Shown piece by piece: positions 1 through 8,931 of a stretch of 64,000 nt of DNA. The DNA comes from Mycolicibacterium sp. CH28 (GTDB taxonomy: Bacteria; Actinomycetota; Actinomycetes; Mycobacteriales; Mycobacteriaceae): positions 310,001 to 374,000 of the forward strand of contig NZ_SRLQ01000005.1 in NCBI RefSeq assembly GCF_004745805.1, written 5' to 3'. The notes beneath the pieces are model-generated. The model was not told the origin of the DNA, ran no database searches, and saw only the letters and a list, made by a program, of their open reading frames with translations. Each line of letters opens with the position of its first letter. Position 1 is the first letter of the stretch. A program made the translations under genes and the position numbers.

Positions 1-1060
1 GTCCGACCGGTCCAGCGGCGCTGCGGGAGAACCGCGGCGCGGGCGCGGCCTGCTCGGTGCCGTTGACGTCGACGATTGTGCCGCGAGCCAGCAGATGCTC
101 GCTCGATGCGGCTTCGGTCCAGCTGAGCACGGGCGTGACGCAGGCGTCGGTCCCGGCGAAGACGGCGGTCCATTCGGCGCGGGTCCTACTCGCGAAGCGC
201 TCGGTGAAGATTCGCCGCATCTCCGGATACCGGTCGCGCTCGGCCTGGGTGGGCACGTCCTCGGCCGACAAGCCCAGACCGATGAGCAACTGCGCGAAGA
301 ACTGCGGTTCCATCGACCCGACCGCCATGTACCTGCCGTCGGCGGTCGCGTATGTGCCGTAGAACGGCGCACCGCCGTCGAGCACGAAGGACTCCCGCGT
401 ATCGGTCAGGGAGCCGGTGGACTTCATGGTCCACATCATCTGCGAGAGGATGCTGACGCCGTCGACCATCGCGGCGTCGATCACCTGGCCTTGACCGGAC
501 TTCTCGCGCTCGTAGAGGGCGGCGACGATACCGAGCACCACCAGCATGGAACCGCCACCGAAGTCGGCGACCAGGTTCAGCGGGGCGACCGGGGGTCGGT
601 CCCGAAATCCGATCGCGTTGAGCGCCCCGGTCTGCGACAGGTAGTTGATGTCATGACCGGCGGTCGACGCCAGCGGCCCGTCCTGCCCCCAGCCCGTCAT
701 GCGGGCGAAGATCAGCCGCGGGTTGACCGCCGTGCAGTCGTCGGGCCCGATATCGAGCCGCTCGCAGGTTCCGGGCCGGAAGCAGTCCAGCATGACGTCG
801 GCCTTGGCCGCCATGTCGAGCAACAGCCCGGGCTGCGATTTCACGTCCAGGTCGACGATCCGCTTTCCGCGGTGCATCAGGTCGACGCTCTCGGCGGGCA
901 TCTTCAGTCCCCCGTGTCTGTTCCCGTCGCCCCGATCGGGCCGGCGCACCCGGACCACGTCGGCGCCCAGGTCGGCCAGCATCATCCCGGCGTGCGGCCC
1001 GGGCCCGATGCCACCCAGTTCGATTACTCTCACCCCGAGCAGGGGGCCGGTATTCGTCAC
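1..1060 (-). CDS. far: Alpha-methylacyl-CoA racemase, class III CoA-transferase fold (3' end outside window)
   Basis: Family III CoA-transferase-fold enzyme, most like alpha-methylacyl-CoA racemases that epimerise 2-methyl-branched acyl-CoAs so beta-oxidation can proceed. It begins with GTG at 1060 and stays open to base 1, so about 353 residues are seen of an expected ~360. The N-terminus [21 protein letters not shown] is the usual nucleotide/CoA region. Candidate catalytic residues are His136 in GHDINY, Asp166 in LVADFGGGS and Glu251 in VGSMEPQFF; their spacing (30 and 85 residues) equals that of His126/Asp156/Glu241 in M. tuberculosis MCR. The SRPBCC gene ends 14 bases upstream on the same strand, the same pairing as Rv0854/Rv0855 (far). 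A plain CoA-transferase is the alternative, but the intact His/Asp/Glu triad favours racemase. Confidence 0.88.
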   Translation of the reverse strand, partial: MTNTGPLLGVRVIELGGIGPGPHAGMMLADLGADVVRVRRPDRGDGNRHGGLKMPAESVDLMHRGKRIVDLDVKSQPGLLLDMAAKADVMLDCFRPGTCERLDIGPDDCTAVNPRLIFARMTGWGQDGPLASTAGHDINYLSQTGALNAIGFRDRPPVAPLNLVADFGGGSMLVVLGIVAALYEREKSGQGQVIDAAMVDGVSILSQMMWTMKSTGSLTDTRESFVLDGGAPFYGTYATADGRYMAVGSMEPQFFAQLLIGLGLSAEDVPTQAERDRYPEMRRIFTERFASRTRAEWTAVFAGTDACVTPVLSWTEAASSEHLLARGTIVDVNGTEQAAPAPRFSRSAAGPVG

Positions 1061-1074
1061 GGGCGTAAGGTAAC

Positions 1075-1518
1075 TCAGCCGCCCTTCTTGACCTTCAGGA
1101 CCTGCTTACGCAGGCCGTCGGTCGCGGTTTCCATCGCCCCTTTGAGGGTGCGTTTGACCACGAACCCGGGCAGCGGCACCGCCAGATCGATAGCCAGATC
1201 GAATCGGAGCTTGGTCTTGTCGCCGTCGGGGGTCAACGTGTACGTGGCGTCCTGCGAGCGCAGCTGGCCGGCCTTGAGCAGCGTCCAGCTGACGGCGTTG
1301 TCGACCCAGGTGTACTCGACGATCTGCTCATCGGTCAGGCCCGCTGCCTTGACCTTCATCTTGACCTTGCGCGGCCTGCCGTCGTCATAGGCCTCCAATA
1401 CCTCGGCACTCTGATACTGGGGCGACCAGGTCGGAGTGGACTCGACGTCGGCGATGACGTCGAGGATCTCCTCCGGGCTTGCCTCGATCACGACCTCACG
1501 GGAATCTTTGACTGCCAT
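1075..1518 (-). CDS. SRPBCC-fold (START/polyketide cyclase-like) protein
   Basis: A 147-residue protein with the helix-grip SRPBCC fold, which binds hydrophobic ligands in a cavity. It starts with [20 protein letters not shown] at 1518 and ends in a lysine-rich tail (LKVKKGG). The pattern '[23 protein letters not shown]' near the start is typical of the family. The reading frame continues upstream of 1518, but composition and homologous length both favour this ATG. It is followed 14 bases later by the far-like racemase, so the two are likely co-transcribed and the protein may carry or sense a lipid substrate. The exact ligand cannot be told from sequence. Confidence 0.82.
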   Translation of the reverse strand: MAVKDSREVVIEASPEEILDVIADVESTPTWSPQYQSAEVLEAYDDGRPRKVKMKVKAAGLTDEQIVEYTWVDNAVSWTLLKAGQLRSQDATYTLTPDGDKTKLRFDLAIDLAVPLPGFVVKRTLKGAMETATDGLRKQVLKVKKGG

Positions 1519-1780
1519 GGCGTGACCATAGCGAGGCACCGTGCCCACGCGGGAGAAATTGACCTTTACGAGCCCGGTGGCGCCAGCATCGACTGCCAGG
1601 TCTTGTTCCCGGGGTGAGCCAGATCGCCCTGAGTGCAGCCCTGCCATCCGGGCCGACGTAGTCACCGGTGGCCGCGTCGTCCGACACGAACGCGACCGGA
1701 GGTGGCGCCGTGCCGGATTACATCGCACCGAGCGGAAATCTTGCCGCGCACCCGCTCTCGCCGACAGTAAGCTCTCAGAC

Positions 1781-2134
1781 ATGGGCGAAGCGGTCGATCC
1801 ATCGGTTCCGCCGAGTGGCACCGGGTGCGTCGAATGCGACGCGACCGGCGGTTGGTGGGTACACCTGCGCAGGTGCGCCGCGTGCGGCCACATCGGGTGT
1901 TGCGACGATTCGCTGATGCGGCATGCCGCCGCTCATTGGCGCTCCAGCGGACATCCGATCATCCGGTCGTTCGAGCCGGGCGAGGACTGGTTCTGGGACT
2001 ACGACACCAACCAGTACTACGACGGGCCCGACCTGGCCCCGCCGGAAAGCCGGCCGGCCGAGGAGACCGTTCCGGGTCCACGCGGCCGGGTGCCCACCGA
2101 TTGGGCGGAGATCCTGGGCAGCCGCTCCGACTGA
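1781..2134 (+). CDS. UBP-type zinc finger protein
   Basis: A 117-residue protein made of a single zf-UBP-like domain. Cysteine and histidine ligands are grouped in GTGCVECDATGGWWVHLRRC, CAACGHIGCC and HAAAHWRSSGHP, followed by the aromatic stretch EDWFWDYDTN that in this family closes the fold. Bacterial stand-alone forms are common in actinobacteria and have no established role; eukaryotic relatives bind the ubiquitin C-terminus, which is not relevant here. The ATG at 1781 places Cys16 close to the N-terminus as expected. It is transcribed away from the SRPBCC/far pair, and the divergent region between them is about 260 bases. Confidence 0.8.
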   Translation: MGEAVDPSVPPSGTGCVECDATGGWWVHLRRCAACGHIGCCDDSLMRHAAAHWRSSGHPIIRSFEPGEDWFWDYDTNQYYDGPDLAPPESRPAEETVPGPRGRVPTDWAEILGSRSD

Positions 2135-2156
2135 GTCGGCGCGGGCAGACGCCGAG

Positions 2157-2564
2157 TTATCCCGCGAGTCCGGCGGCTTGCATTTCCTTGCCGAATTCAA
2201 CGGCCATCTTCTCGGCAAAGGCGTTGACCGCCTTGAGGGGACGCAACATCACGGTGAACTCGTCGATGAGGCCGTCGTCGCCGGTGTGCAGGAAGTCGCA
2301 GCCGTTGATCTCGAGGTCACCAACTTTGGCGGTGAACACCAGGGCGTGGTCGGGTGATCCATCGGCGCCGATTTCGCGCACGTAGGTCAGGTCGGCGAAG
2401 ACCCGCGACACCGCACGCAGGATCACGGCGACCGTGTCCCGGCCCTGGTACGGCTTGTGCGCGATCGGGCTGCGGAAGACGACGTCCTCGGCGAGCAGGG
2501 CGGGCAGTGCGTCGAATTCACCGGCTTCGACAGCGGCACGGAAGGCATGCATGCATGCCAGCAT
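2157..2564 (-). CDS. SnoaL/NTF2-like protein
   Basis: About 131-135 residues with the NTF2-like cone fold: an N-terminal helix with FRAAVEAGEFDALPALLAED, then VVFRSPIAHKPYQGRDTVA and beta strands ending in 'FTVMLRPLKAVNAFAEKM'. Family members are small hydrolases, isomerases or ligand-binding proteins. The start is ambiguous. ATG at 2564 has a purine-rich AGGTGG directly against it, while ATG at 2552 (MHAFRAAV) is 13 bases from the same motif. It converges on the zinc-finger gene (23 bases between stops) and diverges from the acetyltransferase gene. No substrate can be assigned. Confidence 0.75.
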   Translation of the reverse strand: MLACMHAFRAAVEAGEFDALPALLAEDVVFRSPIAHKPYQGRDTVAVILRAVSRVFADLTYVREIGADGSPDHALVFTAKVGDLEINGCDFLHTGDDGLIDEFTVMLRPLKAVNAFAEKMAVEFGKEMQAAGLAG

Positions 2565-2618
2565 GCCACCTACAGAAATAGGAATGCGGTCCGCCGCGCG
2601 ATGTGACAGCGTCGACGC

Positions 2619-3837
2619 GTGCTTCGCCCGCTCCCCCTACCCCAGGACGTGACGCTGCGCAGCGCCGGTGACGAGGACTGGCCGGCGATGCGGCGGCTGG
2701 CAGCCACCTGTTTCGGGTCGTTTGCCGACCCCGACACCGTGACGGCATGGCGAGCGATGACGCCGCCGGAGGGTGCGGTGCTGGCCTGCGACGGGGCAGA
2801 CGTCGTGGGGATGTCGATAGCGCTGGACCTGGAGATGACGGTGCCCGGCGGCCAGGTGTTGCCGATGGCGGGTATCAGCTGGGTGGCCGTCGCCCCCACC
2901 CATCGGCGCCGCGGCCTGCTGCGCGCGATGTTCACCGAACTGCATCGGCGGATAGCCGATGCGCAGTACCCGCTCTCGGGGCTGCTCGCCAGCGAGGCCA
3001 CCATTTACGGCCGGTTCGGCTACGGTCCGGCCACCATCGAGAACACGCTCCGTGTGGACCGGCGCATGGCGCAGATGCATGCCGGTGTGCCGCGGCTCGG
3101 CGGGGTCCGGATCGTCGACCCGGCCGAGCACCGCGACGCGCTAGCCGACATCTACGACCGCTGGCGACGGCACACGCCGGGTGGGTTGCACACGCCGGCG
3201 GTGATGTGGGACGAGGTCCTGGCCGACCGCGAATCCGCACGGCACGGCGGCAGCCGGTTCTTCACCCTCCTGCACCGCGACGGCTTCGCCATGTACCGCA
3301 CCCACACCACCGAAACCGACAGGTCGGTGGAGGTCACCAAGTTCGCCGCCGTCACAACCACTGCCCGCATTGCCCTGTGGCAGGCACTGCTCGGGCTGGA
3401 CCTGATGGAGACCATCACCGTCGACAACCCACCCCGCAGACCCACTGCCCTACCTGCTCGCCGACCCTCGGCGGGCCCGCATCGCCGGCAGCGAGGACGC
3501 ACTGTGGCTACGAATCGCCGATATACCGACGGTTTTGGAAGCGCGCACGTATTCGAGAGACGTCGCGGTCACCGTGGAGGTGTCCGACGGCGAGCTCGGT
3601 GGTGGCGGGCGGTTCGACCTGTCCGTCAGCAGTGGGCGGGCGCGTTGTGTACCGAGCGAGGCCACCCCCGACGTGCACCTGGATCTGTCGGTGCTGGGCA
3701 GCATCTACCTTGGGGTGCATCGGCCGTCGGCGTTCGCGACCGCGCATCGGCTTCGGTGTGACGACCCAAGCCTGGTCGCTGATCTCGATCTCGCGTTTGT
3801 CTCCGAGGTTCCCGCCGAGCTGGGTTACGGGTTCTGA
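2619..3837 (+). pseudogene. Eis-like GNAT N-acetyltransferase, frameshifted
   Basis: An Eis-family acetyltransferase: an N-terminal GNAT domain (ISWVAVAPTHRRRGLLRAMF carries the acetyl-CoA-binding R/Q-x-x-G/A signature), a second GNAT-like domain, and a C-terminal sterol-carrier-like domain ending in AELGYGF. The first frame runs from GTG 2619 (or GTG 2649, VTLRSAGDEDW) to about 3431. The homologous sequence then continues one frame over through 3837. The shift sits at the CCCC run 3432-3435: removing one C gives NPPADPLPYLLADPRRARIA and a continuous protein of roughly 395-405 residues. Either a real inactivating insertion or a homopolymer sequencing error. Intact relatives acetylate amines, including aminoglycosides. 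Confidence 0.8.
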
Positions 3838-3841
3838 CGCG

Positions 3842-4441
3842 CTAATCGACGATGATGCCCTCGCGCAGCGACTGCAGCGCGGTTCGGCACAGCCGCCCGA
3901 GTTCGGTCAGCGATCTGTCCTCCCCGACCATCCACAGTTCCATCGCGCCGAACACCGCGGCGGCGATGCAGCGCGCCGTCACGATCGCGCGTAACCGCTC
4001 GTCCGCAGTGGTCGGCGTGGAGTTCTTGGAAAGCTGATCGACGATCGCGTCGGCGAACTCGGCCTCGACCTGCCGGGTGTGCCGGACGATGCGGCCGGGG
4101 TCGAGTTCCTTGGCCCGCAGTGCGGCGATCTGAGCGACGGCGTCGGGGTCGTACGGCGAGGCGTCGATCGCTGACTGCACCGATTCGATGATCGATTCCC
4201 CCGGCAACCGGTCTTGCAGCGCAGCCCGGAACCATGCCAAGCCGGCGTCGTAGTCGGCGAACAACAGATCGTGTTTGGAGGTGAAGTGCCGATAGAACGT
4301 GCGTAGTGAGACACCGGCGTCCGCTGCGATCTGCTCGGCGGAGGTGTCCTCGACGCCCTGGGCGAGAAAGCGCACCAGGGCGGCACGCCGCAGGGCGTCC
4401 CGGGTGCGCTCGCTGCGCGCCGTCTGTGCAGGCCGGACCAC
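3842..4441 (-). CDS. TetR-family transcriptional regulator
   Basis: A 199-residue TetR repressor if it starts at GTG 4441 (VVRPAQTARSERTRDALRRA). The frame is open to an ATG at 4534, but that would run over the palindromic operator and into the divergent gene, so the shorter start is preferred. The helix-turn-helix is at residues ~30-50 (TSAEQIAADAGVSLRTFYRH), followed by FTSKHDLLFADYDAG, as in the family. The C-terminal ligand domain is not informative about the inducer. The divergent membrane protein gene at 4517 and the operator at 4466-4483 suggest it represses itself and that neighbour. Confidence 0.87.
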   Translation of the reverse strand: MVRPAQTARSERTRDALRRAALVRFLAQGVEDTSAEQIAADAGVSLRTFYRHFTSKHDLLFADYDAGLAWFRAALQDRLPGESIIESVQSAIDASPYDPDAVAQIAALRAKELDPGRIVRHTRQVEAEFADAIVDQLSKNSTPTTADERLRAIVTARCIAAAVFGAMELWMVGEDRSLTELGRLCRTALQSLREGIIVD

Positions 4442-4465
4442 GCGGGTAAACCTACCGCACCAAGA

Positions 4466-4483
4466 TTTGTCAAAATTGACAAA
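4466..4483. promoter_or_regulatory. Palindromic operator between TetR and DUF2834 genes
   Basis: TTTGTCAA-AA-TTGACAAA: two perfect 8-base arms with a 2-base spacer, in the 75-base gap between the divergent starts at 4441 and 4517. Its position, 25 bases upstream of the TetR start and 33 upstream of the other gene, is what is expected of a TetR autoregulatory site. Binding is inferred, not shown. Confidence 0.6.
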
Positions 4484-4516
4484 AGAGGCGCCACTCTTCA
4501 TTACAGTTGCGAAGCC

Positions 4517-5005
4517 ATGACGCTCATCGTTCATGCCGTCCTGGCCGTCCTCGTCATCGGGTGGATCATCGGATCCAATCCGGCGATCTTCCGCCGGCCG
4601 GCCACCGGTCCCGCATTCAGCGCGCTGGAGATCGTCTACTACGTGGTGGGCATCGCCTCGGTCGTGCTGGGTTGGTACTTCAATATCCAGTTCGTACGCG
4701 AGTTCGCCGACGGCAGTGGCAATGTCTTCACCGGCGCAGGGAGCTGGTGGCAGTTCATCACGCTGGGTTACGACAATCCGGCCGCGGCGTCGGCCAGCCA
4801 GGACTACACGATCGGCAATGTCATTCTGCTGCCGCTGTTCACGATCGTCGACGGCTACCGGCGCGGGATCCGCAGGCCCTGGCTGTACTTCGTGTCAAGC
4901 CTGTTCACCAGCTTCGCCTTCGCATGGGCGTTCTATCTCGCCACCGTGGAACGTCAACGGATGCAGGAGAAGTCGCGTCAGGCGATCGGCACCAACGTCG
5001 GGTAG
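4517..5005 (+). CDS. DUF2834-like integral membrane protein
   Basis: A 162-residue membrane protein with about four transmembrane segments: an N-terminal one (LIVHAVLAVLVIGWIIG), one around IVYYVVGIASVVLGWYF, one around VILLPLFTIVDGY, and one at LYFVSSLFTSFAFAWAFYLA. The arrangement fits the DUF2834 group of mycobacterial membrane proteins, whose role is unknown. It is divergent from a TetR gene with a palindromic site between them, so expression is probably ligand-controlled. Its 3' end overlaps the end of the oppositely oriented Old Yellow Enzyme gene by 28 bases. Confidence 0.72.
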   Translation: MTLIVHAVLAVLVIGWIIGSNPAIFRRPATGPAFSALEIVYYVVGIASVVLGWYFNIQFVREFADGSGNVFTGAGSWWQFITLGYDNPAAASASQDYTIGNVILLPLFTIVDGYRRGIRRPWLYFVSSLFTSFAFAWAFYLATVERQRMQEKSRQAIGTNVG

Positions 5006-6069
5006 TCGATGTAACCGGCAGGGCCCGGCGAGTAGAACGTGGCCACGTCGGCCTCGGTCAGCTCGGCCCCTTGCCGCAGCCGGTCGATGAGGTCGGGGTT
5101 GGCCAGGTATGCCCGGCCGACTGCAGCCGCACTGATGACGCCCCAGTCTGCGAGGTTCTCCAGCTCACAGAAGCTCGTCTCGACGTCGCGGCCGGTGTTG
5201 AGCACGAACGGCCCCGGCCACAGGGCGCGCAGTGCACCGAACTCGCTGCTGTCCGGATTGACCAGAACGTGCAGGTATGCCAGCCCGAGCGGCGCAATCC
5301 GTTGCAGCAGAGCCTCGTACGCCGAAGTGGTGTCGACCTCGTGGATGTTACCGGCGGAATTCCCGGGCGAGATCCGCACCCCGACCCGCCCCGCGCCGAT
5401 CTCGTCGGATACCGCCTCGATCACCTCGGCGGTCAGCCGGGCCCGGTTCTCCGCGGAACCGCCGTAGCGGTCGGTGCGGGTGTTGGTCGCATCCGCGAGG
5501 AATTGATGCAGCAGATAGCCATTGGCGGAGTGGATCTCGACGCCGTCGAGTCCTGCGTCGACGGCGCGGCGGGCCGCGGCGCGGAACTGAGACACCACAC
5601 CGGCGATCTCAGCGACTTCCAGCGCCCGGGGCACCGGCAACGGCTTCTTGCCCGACGGCGTGTGGGCCGACATGTCCGCGGCGATGGCCGACGGCGCCAC
5701 CGACTCGGCGCCGTTGATGTCGGGGTGCGCCATCCGGCCAACGTGCCAGATCTGCATGAACATCAACCCATCGCGGGCATGGACGGCGGCGGCAACCTCG
5801 GCCCACTTTTCCTGATGAGCGTCGGTATAGATACCGGGCGTATTGACGTACGCGCCGTTGCCCACCCGGGAGATGGCCGTCGCTTCGGTGATGATCAGTC
5901 CTGCCGACGCACGCTGGGCGTAGTACTCCACCTGCAGGTCACTCGGGGTGCCGTCGGCCTGTGCGCGGGAGCGGGTCAGCGGAGCCATGAACAGCCGGTT
6001 TCGGGCGGTGATCGCCCCGATGGTGATCGGCTGGAGCAGCGCGGAGTCATCGGTCAAGGTGAACGTCAT
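4978..6069 (-). CDS. Old Yellow Enzyme family ene-reductase
   Basis: A 363-residue FMN-dependent NAD(P)H ene-reductase, a TIM barrel that reduces activated C=C bonds in enals, enones or nitro compounds. The start MTFTLTDDSALLQPITIG at 6069 gives the normal family length. Active-site residues are visible as His180, Asn183 and Tyr185 in EIHSANGYLLHQF, and the FMN/substrate loop as TRTDRYGGS. It is the last gene of a probable minus-strand operon (unknown protein 9983, CoA ligase 8931, acyl-CoA dehydrogenase 7357, this gene), after a 115-base gap. It may act on an unsaturated intermediate of the same pathway. NADH:flavin oxidoreductase of the NemA or 2,4-dienoyl-CoA reductase type is the alternative, but the single-domain length argues against the latter. 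Confidence 0.88.
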   Translation of the reverse strand: MTFTLTDDSALLQPITIGAITARNRLFMAPLTRSRAQADGTPSDLQVEYYAQRASAGLIITEATAISRVGNGAYVNTPGIYTDAHQEKWAEVAAAVHARDGLMFMQIWHVGRMAHPDINGAESVAPSAIAADMSAHTPSGKKPLPVPRALEVAEIAGVVSQFRAAARRAVDAGLDGVEIHSANGYLLHQFLADATNTRTDRYGGSAENRARLTAEVIEAVSDEIGAGRVGVRISPGNSAGNIHEVDTTSAYEALLQRIAPLGLAYLHVLVNPDSSEFGALRALWPGPFVLNTGRDVETSFCELENLADWGVISAAAVGRAYLANPDLIDRLRQGAELTEADVATFYSPGPAGYIDYPTLVPIA

Positions 6070-6184
6070 GCTTGCCTTGAACGCCGGTGAGCGTCGATCC
6101 ATTCCGGGCAAGATCGGAAGCAGCAGCCGTTGACCGCTTGCGGGCGCGGGATGCCGAGTTTGCCGCTTTGTCTGGTTCGGAGCC

Positions 6185-7357
6185 TCAGTACGAGCGCGGC
6201 AATCCCAGCGAATGCTCGGCAATGAAGTTCAGGATCATCTCCTTGGATACCGGACCCATGTTGAGCATGCGTACAACCCAGAAGTAGGTCGCCAGTTGGT
6301 ACTCGAAGGTGACGCCGTTGCCCCCGTGCACCGCAACCGCGGAGTCGAGGGCTTCCAGACCCGCCGAGGCGCCCAGATACTTGGCTATGTTCGCGAGCTC
6401 ACCGACCTCGGTTCCGGTGTCGTAGAGCTCGCACGCCCGGTTCGTCACGAGTCGGGCCGCCTCGAGATGAATGTGGGACGCGGCCAGCGGATGGGCGACA
6501 CCCTGATGCGCGCCGATCGGCTGATCCCACACCCGTCGCGAATTGGCGTAGTCGACGGCCTTGTTGAGCGCGTACCGGCCGATCCCGGTGCACAGCGAGC
6601 TGGTCAGGATGCGCTCGGTGTTCAGTCCGGTGAACGCGACGCGCAAACCCTTGCCTTCGGGGCCCACCAGGTTCTCGGCGGCGACGGCAACATCGTCGAA
6701 GAAGACCTGGTGGCTCTTGTCCGGCTGATTCATCACGGTGCGGATCGGAGTGAAAGACAACCCGGGTGTGTCGGTCGGCACCATGAAGACCGACAACTGC
6801 GAGCGTCCAGTCTGTTCGTCGGTGTGGGTACGAGCCACGACCATCACCCAGTCTGCCGACTCCATCCCGGTGATGAACACCTTCTGCCCGCTGAGCACGT
6901 AATGGTCACCGTGCCGAACGGCGGTGGTCGCGATTCGGTGCGCGTTCGATCCCGCGTCGGGCTCGGTGATCGCAAACGACAGCCGAGTCTCGCCGGTGGC
7001 AACTCCTGGCAGCCAGCGCTGCTTCTGCTCCTCGTTGGCGCTGCGCTCGATGACGGTGCCGACCACGCCCGGCGAGAACAGCATTGATTGCATGGGACAT
7101 CCCGCGATGGCAGTCTCCTCGACCACCATCGCAATTTCGCGCAGGCCCAGGCCACCGCCGCCGTACTCTTCGGGCAGATGCACACCGAGATAACCGTTGC
7201 GCCCGAGGGCATTCCACAGGTCAGCGCAGCTGCCGCCGCTGTCGACCTGCTCCTGGTAGTAGTCCGGCCCGAAACCGCTGGCGATTCCGCGCACAGCGTC
7301 GCGGATCGCCAACTCGTCGTCGGACAGTTGTTGCACCGTCCCGGTGACCACAGCCAT
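6185..7357 (-). CDS. Acyl-CoA dehydrogenase
   Basis: A 390-residue FAD flavoenzyme that introduces an alpha,beta double bond into an acyl-CoA. Domains in order: N-terminal helical, middle beta with FAITEPDAGSNAHR and 'YVLSGQKVFITG', and C-terminal helical with VDYANSRRVWDQPIGAHQG and VHGGNGVTFEYQLATYFWVVR, the FAD-binding glycine region. No Glu is seen at the canonical late GGxGY position equivalent; the base may be elsewhere, as in many mycobacterial FadEs. The start ATG at 7357 overlaps the stop of the upstream CoA ligase (TAATG), so the two are translationally coupled and likely act on the same substrate. Confidence 0.9.
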   Translation of the reverse strand: MAVVTGTVQQLSDDELAIRDAVRGIASGFGPDYYQEQVDSGGSCADLWNALGRNGYLGVHLPEEYGGGGLGLREIAMVVEETAIAGCPMQSMLFSPGVVGTVIERSANEEQKQRWLPGVATGETRLSFAITEPDAGSNAHRIATTAVRHGDHYVLSGQKVFITGMESADWVMVVARTHTDEQTGRSQLSVFMVPTDTPGLSFTPIRTVMNQPDKSHQVFFDDVAVAAENLVGPEGKGLRVAFTGLNTERILTSSLCTGIGRYALNKAVDYANSRRVWDQPIGAHQGVAHPLAASHIHLEAARLVTNRACELYDTGTEVGELANIAKYLGASAGLEALDSAVAVHGGNGVTFEYQLATYFWVVRMLNMGPVSKEMILNFIAEHSLGLPRSY

Positions 7358-8931
7358 TAGATCCCTATCCCTCCACCCGCATAGATCTGGTCAATTGTTG
7401 CGGCGTACTTGTCGTGGATTGCTCTGCGCTTGAGCTTCATCGTCGGCGTCAGCTCATCTCCGCCCGGAAGCCAAGTCTCATGCAGGATTTCAATCCGCTT
7501 GATCTGTTCGACCCGAGCCAATCGAGCATTCGCCCGCCGCATCGCATCGACGACTGCCGCGTTGAGATCTCCGCCGAGCTGCGATGCCGCTCCCGGATCG
7601 GGAATGACGAGTGCGACGTTGTAGGGCCGGCTATCACCGATGACAACGGCTTCGCCGATCACCTGGCCAGATTCCTTCAACCGGGCTTCGATATGTGCCG
7701 GCGACATGTTCTTGCCGGCCGCGTTGATGATGATCTCCTTCTTGCGGTCAATGATCCGCAAGTGGCCGTCATCGAACTCGCCGACATCGCCGGTGTGCAG
7801 CCAGCCATCGGGATCGATGGCCTCGGCAGTCGCGTCAGGCTGGTTGCGATATCCGCGCATCAACCATGAACTGCGCAACAGGATCTCGCCGTCATCGGCA
7901 AGCCTGAGCTCGACACCGGGCAGGGGAGGTCCGCAGGTTCCGACCCGGTAGCTCCCCGGCCGGCCGAACGCGCCGAACGCACCGCACTCGGTGACCCCCC
8001 AGGCCTCGACCAGGGGCAGACCGGCGTCCAGCCAGAACTGAGTGAGCTCGGCCGGTACCGGCGCGCTTCCGGTCAGGGCGACGACCGCCTGATCGAGCCC
8101 GAAGTGCTCGAGGATCGGCCCGTCCAGCCCCACGGCCGCGGCCCTGAACTTCGCCAACATCCTTGGTGGAGCGAAGAAGTAGTGCGGACGCACCGCCAGC
8201 AGATAGTCAGGCATGAGGCGCGAGTCGGGACACGTCGTCACTTCCAGGCCGAACACCATCGCCCGGTAGTGGGATAGTTGCCGCTCGGCGGCATGCGCCA
8301 TCGGCAGATAGGACACGACCCTGGCCCCCTCCAGGGTGCCGATTGCGTGGTGTAGACCGTTGGTATTGCCGAGAACTGCCGCATGGGTCAGCTCGACACC
8401 CTTGGGAGTTCCCGTGGTTCCGGAGGTATAGACGATCACCGCGACATCGTCAGGTTGGACAGCGCGCCAGGCTTGCTGCACATCGTGATCGCCGTCAAGA
8501 TCCCGGAACGCGATGACGCCCGATTCGTGCCCATCCACCAGGATGATCGGCACAGTCACTCCTGAAGCCCGTACGGACTCGAGCTTCGCCAGTTCGGTGA
8601 CAATCACCTTCGCGCCGGAATCGTCGACCGTCCAGGCGATGTCCTCCGGCGGAAGCGTCGGATACACCGACACCGCTGTCGCACCGAGGTGCAGGACCGC
8701 GGTGTCGACGATGTGGAACGCAGGCCTGTTCGTCAACAGCATGGCCACCGTGTCGCCGCGGTCGACCCCCAGGGCCGCCAGTCCCCGGGCGACCCGACTG
8801 ACCTCGGCAGCGTATTCGCTCCAGGTGTAGCGCTCGCTGTCGTCGATCGTGCGGAGCGCCACCCGATCGGGATAGCGTTCGACTGTCGCCTGGAATGCCG
8901 CAGGCAGGGTCAGCGAACTGACTACGCCCAT
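7357..8931 (-). CDS. AMP-dependent acyl-CoA synthetase (FadD-like)
   Basis: A 524-residue ANL-superfamily ligase that activates a carboxylic acid as acyl-AMP and then acyl-CoA. The P-loop is YTSGTTGTPKG, followed by EAWGVTECGAFG and GWLHTGDVGEFDDGHLRI; the hinge is IDRKKEIIINAAGKNMSP and the C-terminal lysine region is PTMKLKRRAI. The start MGVVSSLTLPAAF at 8931 overlaps the upstream gene by 10 bases. It is very similar in layout to the ligase at 37729, and both resemble long-chain FadD15-like enzymes. Substrate is not deducible; the operon (dehydrogenase, ene-reductase) suggests a branched or cyclic acid. Confidence 0.88.
   Translation of the reverse strand: MGVVSSLTLPAAFQATVERYPDRVALRTIDDSERYTWSEYAAEVSRVARGLAALGVDRGDTVAMLLTNRPAFHIVDTAVLHLGATAVSVYPTLPPEDIAWTVDDSGAKVIVTELAKLESVRASGVTVPIILVDGHESGVIAFRDLDGDHDVQQAWRAVQPDDVAVIVYTSGTTGTPKGVELTHAAVLGNTNGLHHAIGTLEGARVVSYLPMAHAAERQLSHYRAMVFGLEVTTCPDSRLMPDYLLAVRPHYFFAPPRMLAKFRAAAVGLDGPILEHFGLDQAVVALTGSAPVPAELTQFWLDAGLPLVEAWGVTECGAFGAFGRPGSYRVGTCGPPLPGVELRLADDGEILLRSSWLMRGYRNQPDATAEAIDPDGWLHTGDVGEFDDGHLRIIDRKKEIIINAAGKNMSPAHIEARLKESGQVIGEAVVIGDSRPYNVALVIPDPGAASQLGGDLNAAVVDAMRRANARLARVEQIKRIEILHETWLPGGDELTPTMKLKRRAIHDKYAATIDQIYAGGGIGI

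Noticed and set aside
4507..6090. Long + strand open frame opposite the Old Yellow Enzyme
   Set aside because: Shadow of the well-supported minus-strand gene; the only real + strand gene is the DUF2834 protein (4517-5005).
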